A stretch of DNA of 64,000 nucleotides, from NCBI GenBank assembly GCA_028551475.1, contig CM052357.1, forward strand, positions 18,895,931 through 18,959,930. Direction: 5' to 3'. The stretch comes from Casuarina equisetifolia. Lineage: Eukaryota; Streptophyta; Magnoliopsida; Fagales; Casuarinaceae. Each line of letters starts with the position of its first letter. The first letter of the stretch is position 1. The notes under the pieces were generated by a model that was given only the letters and a program-made list of their open reading frames with translations, made no database searches and was not told where the DNA came from. The translations under genes and the position numbers were made by a program. This document shows positions 12,226 to 23,870 of this stretch, in pieces.

Positions 12226-12617
12226 TGTTAAACCTCTCCTCTCATGTGCCTATCATGCATTTCCATTCACCTCCCATATGTGCATCAGATACATAAGATG
12301 TTGTATCATCATCCATGTTACGAGGCATGCCATGTCAACCTTAGCCACATTAACACTGTTATTGCACTACTGTGCTTGCCTTTGTGATAAGAAACCCTAG
12401 TTTATGCTTGTCACAAAATCTAGCAAGAAATCTTCCAGATTGATTATGTGAATATTGTTTTTCCTTATGTAAATCCTTGAATTGTGTTTAAATTTTATAT
12501 AGATTCATCTTGTAATTATGATCGAATTTTTAGCCAACACAAAAAATTTCTGAATTTTAGATGTTCGTTTCTTCCCTATCCTTGATGGTATTATTTGGCA
12601 ATCCTATAGCTTTATCT
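12226..12617 (+). repeat. 5' LTR of the copia element
   Basis: Begins TGTTAAACCTCTCCT and shares with 16703-17047 the blocks GATTGATTATGTGAATATT, GTAAATCCTTGAATTGTGTT and AGATTCATCTTGTAATTATG. The divergence between copies indicates an old insertion. Confidence 0.88.
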
Positions 12618-13813
12618 TGGTATCAAAGAGCCACCAACCTCTACCTTTTTCAATCCCTAAGGCCAAGCTTGTTTCCTTTTATGATTCTATCTCTTAGTTG
12701 TTTCTAAACAATGTAATTGTCACCATTGAAAAACTTGAATACAAGTTTGTATTCAATGTAATAAAGGTGTTTGAGGTCAAGGCAATGGAAAAGGGGGCTA
12801 CAAGGGTGGGAACAAACTCCTTTCCATTGTTGATGGCTTGAAACCCACTCCATCAAAGACCTTTTTGAAATGGATCTCACCCTAAACTCAACTTACCCTA
12901 CTTGGCTCATTCAAGATTAGGTAACACTTAAGTGGATCCTAGCCTTATCCATGAATTTAATTATTGCCCAATTGATTGATTTCTACTCCTTCACTACCAC
13001 ATGGTCATATCTTGTCTTATCCTATGTAGCTAAATCAAACACTCGTGTTGCTTGGCACTATATGTAACTTTAGACTCTCATGAAAGTAGTTGATAGGTCA
13101 CCATGTTTGAAGGACATTAAGAAGATCATTGAACACTTAACTTCCATCAAAGAAAAGATCTCCAAAAATGAGTATTATATATAGCTCTTCCACGACCTAG
13201 GCAATGGTTTCTCCAACCTCACCACTACGATCTCAATCTAGAACTAGTATGCTTTCTTATGAAGAGTGGGCGAATCTACATACCCCAACATTGTCTTTGG
13301 TGGCCTTTGACACCTACTTTGGTGCTTTTGCTTATGCCAACATGTCACCATAGTCCCCTACACTAGCACAAACAATGAGTTTTGAACCAACTTAGAACTT
13401 TTCTAGTACGCTCTTACTAACTTCCCCCAATAGTAATAGCTCCTATAATGTTCTAGCAATCATGGCCATCATTGAGGACCATTTTGGTAGCTCTACCATT
13501 AGCTTGGCAACATTAGTAATGCTTATTGGGACCATTACGATTTGGCATACTAAAATCTCAACTCAAACCTGACCTAACACTTACCTGGCCTAAATTACCA
13601 TACTAGCCCTAATTAGTATCATAACCCAGCTTACTAGCCCCAAGCTCATTACACATTTTTTACTCCTTAGTCCTTACAAAGCTTATATACTAGCCTAGGC
13701 CCATACCTACAATGTCTTTACCAAGCCCAAGGCCTATACTCTCCTTAGGCCCACTATAACAATATCCCTCCTTTTATAGCCTATTATGCCCTACCTCCAC
13801 CCCTTCCTCGTCC

Positions 13814-16590
13814 TTGGATGCTACATCTAGGCATTTTGACTTTAGGGTTTCCTACCATATCACAAGCTCTGCTACAGTTTTATTCAGGCTCACTCTTTAT
13901 GTAGGCTCTCACCAAGTCATAATGGGTGATGGCATCTCTCTCTACATCATCCATATAGGTAGGTTATGTCCACACTATTATCTTTCTAATGTTTTAGTTG
14001 TCTTATCAATTACCAAAAATTTATTACTTCTTTCAAAATTTATTTCCAATAATAATTGCTATTTTTTGTTTTTGACTTCTCATTTTTGGGCTACCTTTAA
14101 ACACTCGAGGTTAGATTTTACTTTGTGACAAACTTGATCAAGAAATCTACCAAGTCTCACCTTCTGGTATATTCCCCACTCTAATTGTGTTTGCTACTCT
14201 GCACACTAGTTGCCTTTTATTATGGCATCACCATTTTGGTCATCCATCTTCTGATGCACTCTTTAGTCTTCTCAAGTCAACATATAAAATTCTTGTCTTC
14301 TCATATCTCCTTTTGTATTGTGTGTGCTTTTAGTAAGAGTTTTTCTTATCTTATCCCCTTACTCACCTTGGGCCTTAGCCTTTCTTCAACTTATTCTCTT
14401 TGATGTATGGGGACTTTCCCCTATCACTTCTTTCCATTATAATAAGTATTATATGTGTTTTATCAACAACTTCTTCTATTTTACTTGGCTCTATACCTTT
14501 TTCATCCACTTTCAATTTTATTACATCTTTATTATTTTTTTATAAATTTATGGAAAACTAGTTATAGTATAAGATTAATTCTATTTAATATAATGGTGCT
14601 CATAATTTTTCCTTTTGTTTAGTTTAGGCACATTTTAATAATATTCATTAGTGGATCTCATGCCTATACTCACTGTTTTAGAATGACAAAGTGGAACACA
14701 AGCATCACCATATAGTTGAGATGGGTTTGGACTTTCTTACATTCTCTCATGTGAGAGTTTGCTTTTAAGATGATGGTTTTTTTTATTAACCACCTCCCTA
14801 CTACAATACTTGGTCATTTATCTTCATGACACATTCTTTTTTGCCAACCACCTAATATTTCTTCTTTCTGGATTTTTGATGTGTTGTATTTTCGTATCTC
14901 TGGCTATATGTTGCTCGTAAGCTTGACTTCATATCTTAGCCATGTAATTTTTTAGGCTACCCTCTTGGTTATTAGGGCTATTGATGTTGTTGCCTTACTA
15001 GCTATTTTTTTTTTACATTACTGCAAATACTATATTTCATAAGGAATTGTTTTCATACCATAACCTTCATTCACCTTTGACTTTGTCCTCTACCCTATCC
15101 TAAATTCATTTGCTACTTGTTCCACCTATCTCTCCCACCTTTTCATCCTTTCCCCAAGCTACCTTTCCCATTCCCATTCCCACACCCTTGCTAGAGCCAC
15201 CTGAAACCTTTTCCCCTCTAATAGCTATCCCGACACCATAGCTAGAGTATCTTGCCCCTTTTAACCCCCCTGTAGCTATCCCATTATACATGTCACTTGC
15301 CTCTAGGATGGTACCCTTATCTACTATACGATCACTTGCTAGCATATGTATGCCATTAGTGCCTTTGCCTATCCTTATACAAGATCTACCTTATTTACCT
15401 AAGTTGTATGGGACCTTCATTAGCATAAGACCATAATTGTGAGTACACTACTCTTATATGGAGCATTAATTGGACTATAATGCTTTATTTATTTGGCATT
15501 CAACGCATCAGTTGTAAATGGGTATGTCTCTAATGTTTTTCTGCATGGTTCATTAGTCTCTCTATGGCTTGGAGCAATCATTAAAGCTTGGTATAATAGA
15601 TTGAGCTCCTTCCTGATCTCTATTGGCTTTAGCATCTCAATAGTTAACACTTCTCTTTTCACTTTACACATAGTCACATACATATTAATTCTTTTGGTTT
15701 ATATGGATGACATTATTCTTACATACTTTCCACAAGCTTCTTTTGTGGGCTTCCTTCCAGTCTTTTAGCATGAGTTTGCTATTATAGATTTAGGACCTTT
15801 CCACTATTTTCTTAATGTTAAAGTCTAACACCTTCTTGACGGCCTTTTTCTTCACTAGGCCAAGTTTACTATGGAAATTCTTAACCATTCCAAGATGAAG
15901 GATGCTAAAGCTACTTCTACTCCTTGCACTATGAATGAGCCTCTCTTTGTTTGAATAGGTAAGCCCTTTTTGGACACCAATTTCTATCATAGTATTATTG
16001 GAGCCATTCAGCATCTTACCTTCATATGTTAGATATTGTCTATATGGTTAACACTACTTGCTAGTTTTCTACATTATCCTACCATAACTCATTGGCAATT
16101 TGTTAAAAGGATTCTTTGTTATCTTGATGACACTCTTAGTTTAGGTTTTCTTTTCACTTGCTCTCCCATTACTACTCTCTATGCCTTCTTTAATGTTGAT
16201 TGGATTGGTAACCATGACAACTGTTGTTTCATGGGTGATTTTTATGTGTCTTAATTGTAACCTTCTTTCCTAAAGCTCCCACAAGTAGTGCACCATTGCT
16301 TGTTCAAGTTTTAAGGTTGAGTATAAATGCCTTATTGATAACACCATCAAATTTATATGGATTGAGTACCTTCTTTGAGATCTCTATGCTCTTCCACCTT
16401 ATCCACTTATTCTTTGGTGTGATAATCTCTCAACCTTTTACTAAATCACCAATCTTATGTTCCATGCTTGCACCAAACACATCAAGATTAATTTTCATTT
16501 TATTCGAGAATGTCTTACATATGGTTAGCTTTCTTTTCATTTTATTCGAGAACGTTTTGCATATGGTTAGCTTTCTTTTCATTTTATCTA
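13814..16590 (+). pseudogene. Copia gag-pol remnant (integrase, reverse transcriptase, RNase H)
   Basis: Recognisable pieces in order: YVGSHQVIMGDGISLYIIHI and SITKNLLLLSKF (protease/pre-integrase), FDVWGLSPI with KYYMCFINNFFYFTWLY (integrase core), FLHGSLVSLW and KAWYNRLSSFL, then YMDDIILT (the YxDD reverse-transcriptase site), YRSIIGAIQHLT, HWQFVKRILCYL, DWIGNHDNCC, and the RNase H tail with NTSRLIFILFENV. They lie in several frames interrupted by stops. A 42-bp tandem duplication at 16492-16575 repeats the end of the RNase H region. Confidence 0.88.
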
Positions 16591-16702
16591 TTATGTGGAT
16601 CGACCCATATATATATATTCACCAATGGCTTTTCATTTGCTCGCTTTTATCTTTTATGCTCTAAGTTAATGCTACATACTACCCTATCATCTTGTGAAGG
16701 GA

Positions 16703-17047
16703 TGTTAAACCTCTCCTTTACATATATTCCATATGTGCACCTGCTATATCAGACTTTATGTCAACATCCATATTAAAAAGTGTGCAAGGTCAACTTTAGC
16801 CATGTTAGTGTTGCTATCATGTGACTATGCTCACCTCTCTGATAGGAAATCCAATAAGAAATTTTTTGGATTGATTATGTGAATATTCTTTTTTCTTTTG
16901 TAAATCCTTGAATTGTGTTTAAATTCCATACAGATTCATCTTGTAATTATGATTGAATTTTTGGCCAATATCAATTTCCTAATTTCTAGTGTTTGTTTTT
17001 TCCCCTATTGTCGATGATATTATTTTGGGGATCTTATAGTTTTATCC
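16703..17047 (+). repeat. 3' LTR of the copia element
   Basis: Starts TGTTAAACCTCTCC directly after a purine-rich tract and follows the 5' LTR to its end (GATATTATTTTGGGGATC versus GGTATTATTTGGCAATCC, then TTTATC). It is about 45 bp shorter than the 5' copy through internal deletions. Confidence 0.88.
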
Positions 17048-17839
17048 TCCAATAAAGTATATATCAACATCATTTAAAGTAAAGTTTGAAATTGTAGATT
17101 GAGTTTGTCTTCACTTTTGAAAGGAGCATCCCTTTAATGGCAAGGTTATTTTCAACCAACTACATGGAAATCCTATAAGATAGATATCTAAAAGCATTAT
17201 TGTAATAACAACCTTGGTAAAAGCATATTCTTGAAGGGATAGGACTATTACAAGCTTTTATTTATAATGAAACCCTAGCAAATAGTTTTACTAACAAAAT
17301 CTATTTTCTTTTACTTTGAATAAGATAACAACTTTTGCATGTAGAACAAAACATTGAAAACCTTTGATGAGGTTCTTTTCAAGAGATCATGTTGTTTATG
17401 TTAAGAAAGAAAATGAACTCTATTTTCCAAGCTAGTCTACCCATTGGCCTTTCCTTAACTTTCCTTGCCTCAATCAACCTCCCTTCACTCTACATTATCT
17501 CTTTTCTCACCTGAAACTCATGCTTGCAAATGTGCTTCTGATTGGTCTCCCTTGACCTTTGTTAAAATATAAAAAAAGAACTTAGTAGTGAGTCACATAG
17601 GAGAGAGAAACAACAAGTTCCCATACTTGAGAAAACAAAATAGTTTTGATGTGCCACAATATGATGTTGCTTGGGAATGTTGAATGCATTCAATGTAAGC
17701 ATAGTTAGTGACCAAGAAATGTGAAGAATCATAAGAAACAAAATCTTGTAGTTGGTTGTGACAAAGTTAAGTTGATGCATTCAAAGTCCATCACATGAGG
17801 AAGAACAACGAATATGTAATCTGTTTGAATGGAAATGTT
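17048..17839. other. Intergenic, nothing recognised
   Basis: AT-rich sequence between the copia element and the tandem array; no gene or element was recognised. Confidence 0.5.
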
Positions 17840-19560
17840 ATGATAGCTATTAATGGTATGGATTATCCTACATTGCCAAAGCATACACATAAAGAGTTAT
17901 TTAAACCAAAAAAATTCCTTTAATACTTGAACTAGTTTTAGGTTAGTTTCAAGTCTTTTAATCTTAATATCTCAATATCTTAACATGGTATTAGAGCCTA
18001 GGTTTCTTCCTTGGTTGATATTCATCCTTATTTTCTCCCTGGTACCTTTATAGGTCCACCATTTGGAATCATTAATGGTTGATATTCATCATTATCATAA
18101 AGGGGTATGCTAATGGTATAGAATGTTTTACATTGTCAAGATATGCATTTGAAAAATTGTTTAAATTAAAGAATTCCTTTAACAATTCTACCTTTTAAGT
18201 TAGGCTTTGGGCCTCATAATCTTAATATTTTAATATTTTAACATGATACAATAGCCTAGGTTCCTTCCTAAGTCAATATTCATTCTAAGTTTCTCTCTTG
18301 GTACCCCTATAATTCAATTGTTTGGTACCATTGATGATCAATATTCATCCATCATGATAAGAATGCATGTTAATATGTATATTGTCCCAAATTGCAAAGA
18401 TGTGCACCTAAGAAGATGTTTAAATTAAAGTTTCTTTAATACCTGAGCTAACTTTTATGTTGAGCTTTATGCTTTTTAATCTTAATATCTTAACATGGTA
18501 CCTAAGACTATGTTTTTTTTTTCCTTGGCCAATGTCCATTGTTTTGAACCATTGATGGTTGATACCCATATATTATGGTAAAAGGGTATATAAACAATAT
18601 TAATTGACCTACATTGTCAAGACATGCACTTGAGAAGTTGTTTAAATTAAAAAAAAAATTTCCAACACTTGAGTTAGCTTTTAGATTAGGATTTATCTAA
18701 CCAAGGTTTCATTTTTGGTTGACGTGCATCCTAAGTTTCTCCCTTTATACCCCTTTAAGTCCATTGTCTAACACCATTGATGATCAATATTTATCCATCA
18801 TGGTGTGGGGGTGTGTTAATGGTGTAGATTATCCCATGTTACTAAGAAATGCACTTGAAAAGTTCTTTAGATTAAAAAATTTCTAATACTTGATTTAAAT
18901 TTTAGATTGAACTTTATGCCTCTTAATCTTAATATCTTAGTATCTTAACATGATATAAAAGTCTAAGTTTCTTCCTTGACTAATTTTCATCCTAATTTTC
19001 TCCCTTGGTACATGTATACCATAGTTTGGCACCACTGATGGTTTATATTCAACCGTCATAAAAAAGGAACATGTTAACGGTATAGATTATCCTACAATGT
19101 GAAGACATGCACCTAAGAAATTATTCTCCAATACAAATAATCTTTCCAATACTTGAGCTAGTTTTGGGTTGGGCTTTATGCCTTCTTAATATATTAACAT
19201 GGTACCATAGCTTAGGTTTTTTCCTTGGCCAATATTCATCCCTAGTTTATCCCTTTGTTACCTTATACGTTTATTGTCCAGCATTATTAATAGTTGATAT
19301 TAGTTCATTATAGTGAGAGAGCATGTTAACAAGTTAAATTGTCCCAGATTGCCAAGACATGCTCTTGAAAAGTTCTTTAAATTAAAGAAGTTCATCCAAC
19401 ATTTGAGCTAGATTTTGAGTTTAGTTTGTGTGCAAAACAAAAGTCCTATATTGAGTATGCATTTCTTTGTGAAGAAACTTAAATGAATAAAGTGTTCTTT
19501 CAATTTTTGAGCTAGTTTTTGGATTGGGCCTTTAGACCTTTTAATCTTAATATCTTACTA
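17840..19560 (+). mobile_element. Tandem array of a TRIM-like miniature LTR element (period about 250 bp)
   Basis: The unit is an LTR-like segment of 128-137 bp that opens TGTTAA and closes TTAACA, followed by about 120 bp that starts with a primer-binding-like motif (TGGTATTAGAGCC and variants) and ends in a purine-rich run just before the next TGTTAA. Clear LTR copies are 18108-18243, 18368-18495, 18814-18950 and 19072-19199; the 17840-17985 copy has an unclear start, a truncated copy begins near 18588, and a final rearranged copy begins at 19324. Primer-binding-like motifs follow at 17986, 18244, 18496, 18951 and 19200. No coding capacity is visible. This matches terminal-repeat retrotransposons in miniature, here head to tail with shared LTRs. 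Confidence 0.75.
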
Positions 19561-20417
19561 ATAATTCTTTTGAATTTCTCAAAAAATAAAGATAGGCTTA
19601 ATATTTTTTTTGTGAAAGATTTTACTTTCAGTTTCTAGCTCCTCTATTAGTATTATATTTTTGAAGACTTTAACATGGTATCATACCATTTTTTCGGTTT
19701 TAGCTTTCATGAGTATTCTCGAGTGTTAAAGATCAATGACTTCAACTTCAGAACTATTTTTCAGATAACCTTCAGCTGACAAAATCATAACATTGTAGGA
19801 GAGCAACAATATGGAACTAATTTTCAGGCCATATGGAATTGGTCTCAATATGGTACAACTATAGAGAGCAACGAATAGGTGATGGAAAGCTAGCTTTTGG
19901 CTGCTTGTTTCGGGGCATGGATGAGAAACTGAAGTATAGTAGATTGTATTCTCATAATTTGCACTTGCCCATCTGCTGAGGCAACGAACATCTTAACAAC
20001 ATAGTAAGAAAGAAGAGTTATCATATGCCTTTCTTTTTTTAATATTCCATCTTCTTTATCTCCATTTCTTTAACCTCTTAAGATTCTTTGTTCTCTGGAA
20101 CGAGAAAACTGAAGAAAGTGGAAGCACGCGAACATTACATTTGTGCCGCAGGAGTGATGGAAGGAAATGACATGAAAGAACAGTGCTGAACAAGGAAAAA
20201 AAATGGCATACCACTGAAGCACAGAAATCAAACAAAGTTTGATTCATTCAAGCAGGACATTATTGTTATCTATGTTTTATTGAAAAGAAAAAATGGGTTG
20301 TTGCTTCTGTATCGAGTTCAGCTCACGATAGAAGCCCAACCAATTTATTCAACCACCCACACCCACCCAAACGGAAGATAGGAAGATATGAGCGAACTCG
20401 GACTTCCATTTGGGCTG
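19561..20417. other. Intergenic, nothing recognised
   Basis: Downstream flank and 3' UTR of the shorter PP2-like gene. No additional coding sequence was recognised. Confidence 0.5.
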
Positions 20418-21690
20418 TTACTTTTCTTTAACAAATGCCTCGTGAATCTTGAGGCCGCCCTTCCACTTTCCAGTCCACACTTCATACATACCGAAGTAAA
20501 GCGTTTCTTCACCTTGAGGAACCGTGATAGTGAGTGGCTGTTCAGGAATGTTAACTTCTTGTCCGCCAAATTTTTCCAAAGCTGCTCTTCTTAAAGTGTA
20601 CTTTCCCTTTTTCCCAATCTTGGCCATAATATAAACCGGGCAGCCAGTCCAACCAAATGCGTCTGGTGTCATGGATACCCTGAACCCAACTTCATAAGTC
20701 TTTAAAGCGGTCACTGGGCATGAACCCGTTACCTCCAGCCAACACACTTGTACCAACTCAGCGGGTTCCTCCCTACAAAAATTGCAATTGCATGGTTAAC
20801 GGCTCGCCCAAAATCTTCACAGTCCCTTTACCCTTTTTCTTGTCATGAGATTCCAAAAGTCATGTTCTTCCTCGGGGTAGAACTAATTTTCAGACAAAAT
20901 ATTATAATTGCTACAAGCAAGGAATATGCTGCTTAAAGCTCTGGAAACATTTTTCCTCTTTTCAAAAAGCGAAATACAAACACTTTGAAAAGCAAAATGT
21001 TCTCAAAAGAATTTTCCATACTGTTTATACAAACATGCAGAAAAACCGTTATAATACCATCTATGATGAAGAAGAAGAAATAATTACATGCAAATAAAGT
21101 TTGAAACTTACGCTTTAGAGGGTAAGCGCCAGTAGCGGCTGTCATTGCCCCATACGATATTGAGCTTCTCTGGAAGAATACGAACCTTGCCCTGAAGAAA
21201 AAACATATAGAATTTAAAACATGAACGTGATTGGCACTTAAAAATTAGTATAACTCAAGCGATCAGGAACTGGAATATGACGAAGTGAAGAACAGGCAGT
21301 AAGGGATGTCCCCTTGGCTTAGAGGTAACTAAGAATCCCTGGCTTGCGAGTCCACCATGTCAGGGGTTTTACACTCGCTCCCCCTCTCCCGTATGTGTTT
21401 ATTTAAAAAAAAAAAAAAGGAAAGAAAAAAAGGAACAGTCAGTATGTAACATAGGTTAAGCCATTTCACGCCCTCTTTGCCCAAGAGTTCAGAACATTGA
21501 GTGACAAAGTCAATTCTTCAAAACCAAAAGGCAATCGGGAGTTTGATATAATGAAGACGCCTTCGATAAGTCGATTACCACCACAAATAATGCAGCAGTT
21601 TCAAGTGATTCATGAGAAGTAGATTGGAGCATGAAAATTTGGAAGTGTATAAGGTGCATAAAATAGGAAGCTTACCTGTTCTGTTGACAT
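20418..21690 (-). CDS. PHLOEM PROTEIN 2-like protein (short, PP2-A9/A10 type)
   Basis: Three minus-strand exons, 21690-21676, 21191-21112 and 20772-20418, encode 149 residues, essentially the PP2 domain alone. Exon 1 is tiny and encodes only MSTEQ before a GTAAGC donor. Exon 2 gives KVRILPEKLNIVWG and SRYWRLPS, the PP2 opening with its YWRW-like motif. Exon 3 gives VCWLEVTGSCPV, YEVGFRVSMTPDAFGWTGCP and the closing YEVWTGKWKGGLKIHEAFV. The role is probably lectin-type carbohydrate binding in phloem or the cytosol, by family. Phases close without a break and all junctions are GT-AG. It lacks the N-terminal extension and repeats of the PP2-like gene at 9075-10702 and the two are clearly divergent. 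A SINE-like insertion lies in intron 1. Confidence 0.9.
21302..21432 (+). mobile_element. SINE-like insertion with target-site duplication
   Basis: About 130 bp starting AGGGATGTCCCCTTGGCTTA and ending in a long A-tract (21405-21418) plus an A/G-rich tail. The direct repeats GAACAGGCAGTA (21290-21301) and GAACAGTCAGTA (21433-21444) flank it, a 12-bp duplication with one mismatch. TGGCTTAGAGGTAAC resembles a tRNA A box; the B box is weak. It lies in intron 1 of the short PP2-like gene, antisense to it. Confidence 0.75.
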
Positions 21691-21767
21691 TGTACTCTTC
21701 AAAGTGTTTGTATTTCCTTCTTCTTTTCGCTTGGGAAGCCTGGATGGTCTGAAGAGCTATGACGGCC

Positions 21768-21776
21768 TACTTATAC
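21768..21776 (-). promoter_or_regulatory. Candidate TATA box of the short PP2-like gene
   Basis: The minus strand reads GTATAAGTA about 80 bp upstream of the ATG at 21690, a plausible TATA position. No other support. Confidence 0.3.
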
Positions 21777-22961
21777 ACACGAAGGAAAGGAAGATAGGAA
21801 TATATGTACTGGAGAAGATATGGATCCCTTTATGAGTGCCCATACATTAAAGACGAGAAAGAATCTTTCGGGGCATAGGACGCTTGTCATTTCCTTCCAC
21901 AAGTAAAGTCTGGAATTGGAATAAGTCTAAAAGTAAGGAATCGATGTGGACGCGATTTGAAAGAGGTGGTGCCTTAAGACTTTCGATAAAGATCATATAC
22001 GCACACGGTATTCTACGTAAAAGAAACAGAAGGGGGAAGTGTGTTCATATTGGTAGACGGATAGAACTCGTTTTCTGATTGCGAAAATGGCTGCATCGAA
22101 TCCAAGCTTTTCTGGCAGAATGAACGAAATGGTTTCTTGTTTAATTTTTTCTCTTCTTTCTACTCTATGTGCTTTACCTTGAATCTGGTTGATAAAATAT
22201 CAAAACAATAGCCGTGGGCGATTTGATCAATGGATTATCCTTGACAAAGTAGAAGAAGAACTGCCTAGTGCGTGTTCAGGCGTAGACAATTCTTTTTTTA
22301 TTCATCCACTCATCTGAGGCTATTGATTCATCTGTATCTTCAGACTAGGGAAAAACTTGAGTTGTTGGCTCGAGGGAATATAAATCTAAGAAATTCGAAA
22401 ACGCTTTTAGAAGCCAGCTCCTTCATTTAATTGTATCTATAACCTGCAAATATACTCACCAGCAGACAAAAAGCTTCTTCTCTTTATTCCTTTGTATCTG
22501 GGGGCATCGATGAGATAGGCTTTGCATTGTGCTCCATCGAATATGACATGGTCTTATCTTAGGAAAAATCCTGGTAAAAATTATGTAAAGATTTAGATTG
22601 AATTTAAAACCTTAGATATTAAATGAGGAAATGAAACTATTTATAAGTTATTATTTCAAACTATTATATCTTTCATGTGAGACTTAATAGAACCTAAATC
22701 CTATAAATTTAGAAGAGACTCATCATTGAGACAAATTTTTAAACGGTGAACTATTTACACCTTAAAGTAAAAGAGGGTGCCAATTATTCTGTGGGGAGAT
22801 GTATATGATCAAATTGCAATCAATCAAGGGATAGAGTTCTTTAAGGGAAAAGGATTACCCATAGCGTCACATAATAGTTGAAGCAAAGAAAAAATAATAT
22901 TAGAACCTAATTACAAAAACCATGATATCAATGAAAATTTACCTAAATTGCTCAAGTCTAT
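21777..22961. other. Upstream flank of PP2-like gene, nothing recognised
   Basis: No gene was recognised. Short open frames on the plus strand lack family resemblance. Confidence 0.45.
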
Positions 22962-23514
22962 TGTAGAAATAACTTATTACATGAATATATAGACACATAT
23001 ATTAAATTATAAACATACAAGAGAAATAAGATTTAAGAGGTCTGGATTAACATGTCTTACATGGTCACTAGGTGCAGTTATCAACCCCTTTTCCTCTTAC
23101 TCAAGTTTCTTCAGGAGAATATATAATTGTTGATTATGAGATTCACTCACATCTCTCACATAGCTATTTTTAGTATTTATAGCAATATACTTAATTCTCT
23201 CTTAGCCAATGGTTGTTACACAGTAGTTTTCTTTAGTTGTCACCCTTATAAGGTGTGAGTTTTTGATCTCATAAGGCATAATCCTCTTTTCTACTCTTTC
23301 TTTTTTGACCGTTCTAGATTTTCTTATAGTCTTTCCTTTTTATACTAACACCAATTGGAGTCTAAGTCGGATACTATTATGAATCCTAACTAGATATCAC
23401 TAGGAATATATATCAATACATAGGAGAATAACTTATAGAATGTTCCCACACTATACATAGGATATATCTAAAGTTGTTAATTTTCACTATAATCCTAACA
23501 ATTTTCCCATTTGA

Positions 23515-23870
23515 AGTAAAATTAGTGAAACAACCTTGCACAATAGGTTAATCAGTTGCATACATAATCTTTAAGCCTTCCAATGGTTGAGCATCTTCTT
23601 GACACTAATCCACCATCATGATTAGTACATCAGTTGCATTAGAAGACATCTCTTCTTTACCTTCTTCAGCTCTTCCTCCATCATTAGTGAAATGATACCT
23701 TGGTAAAATAACCTTGCACAAGAGGTTGATTTGCTGCATACATGATTTTTGAGCTTTCCAATAGTTAATCATCTTCTTAACATCAATACACCATCCTAAT
23801 CATCATATCAAGTGCATTAGAAGACATTTATTCCCTACCTTTTTGAGCTCTTCCTCTACCAATGAAAGGA
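23515..23870. repeat. Tandem duplication of about 175-180 bp inside the minus-strand LTR element
   Basis: Two imperfect copies, about 23515-23690 and 23695-23870, each start ATTAGTGAAA/GGTAAAATAA then AACCTTGCACAA-AGGTT, continue through TGCATACAT, GCATTAGAAGACAT and end at AGCTCTTCCTC. They lie just inside the 3' LTR. Confidence 0.7.

Larger units (their letters stand above)
12226..17047 (+). mobile_element. Decayed but structurally complete Ty1/copia LTR retrotransposon
   Basis: Order along the plus strand: 5' LTR (12226-12617), primer-binding site TGGTATCAAAGAGCC (12618-12632, initiator-Met-tRNA type with small changes), degenerate gag, integrase zinc-finger region (13850-14250), integrase core (14390-14930), reverse transcriptase (15480-15800), RNase H (15957-16590), purine tract GTGAAGGGA (16694-16702) and 3' LTR (16703-17047). 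Integrase before reverse transcriptase is the copia arrangement. Stops and frameshifts are frequent, so it is dead. CCCAA before the 5' LTR and TCCAA after the 3' LTR may be a mutated 5-bp target duplication. Confidence 0.9.

Noticed and set aside
17840..19560. CRISPR-like or satellite array
   Set aside because: Repeats are about 250 bp with LTR-like ends, primer-site and purine-tract motifs, in a plant genome; a retroelement array explains them better.
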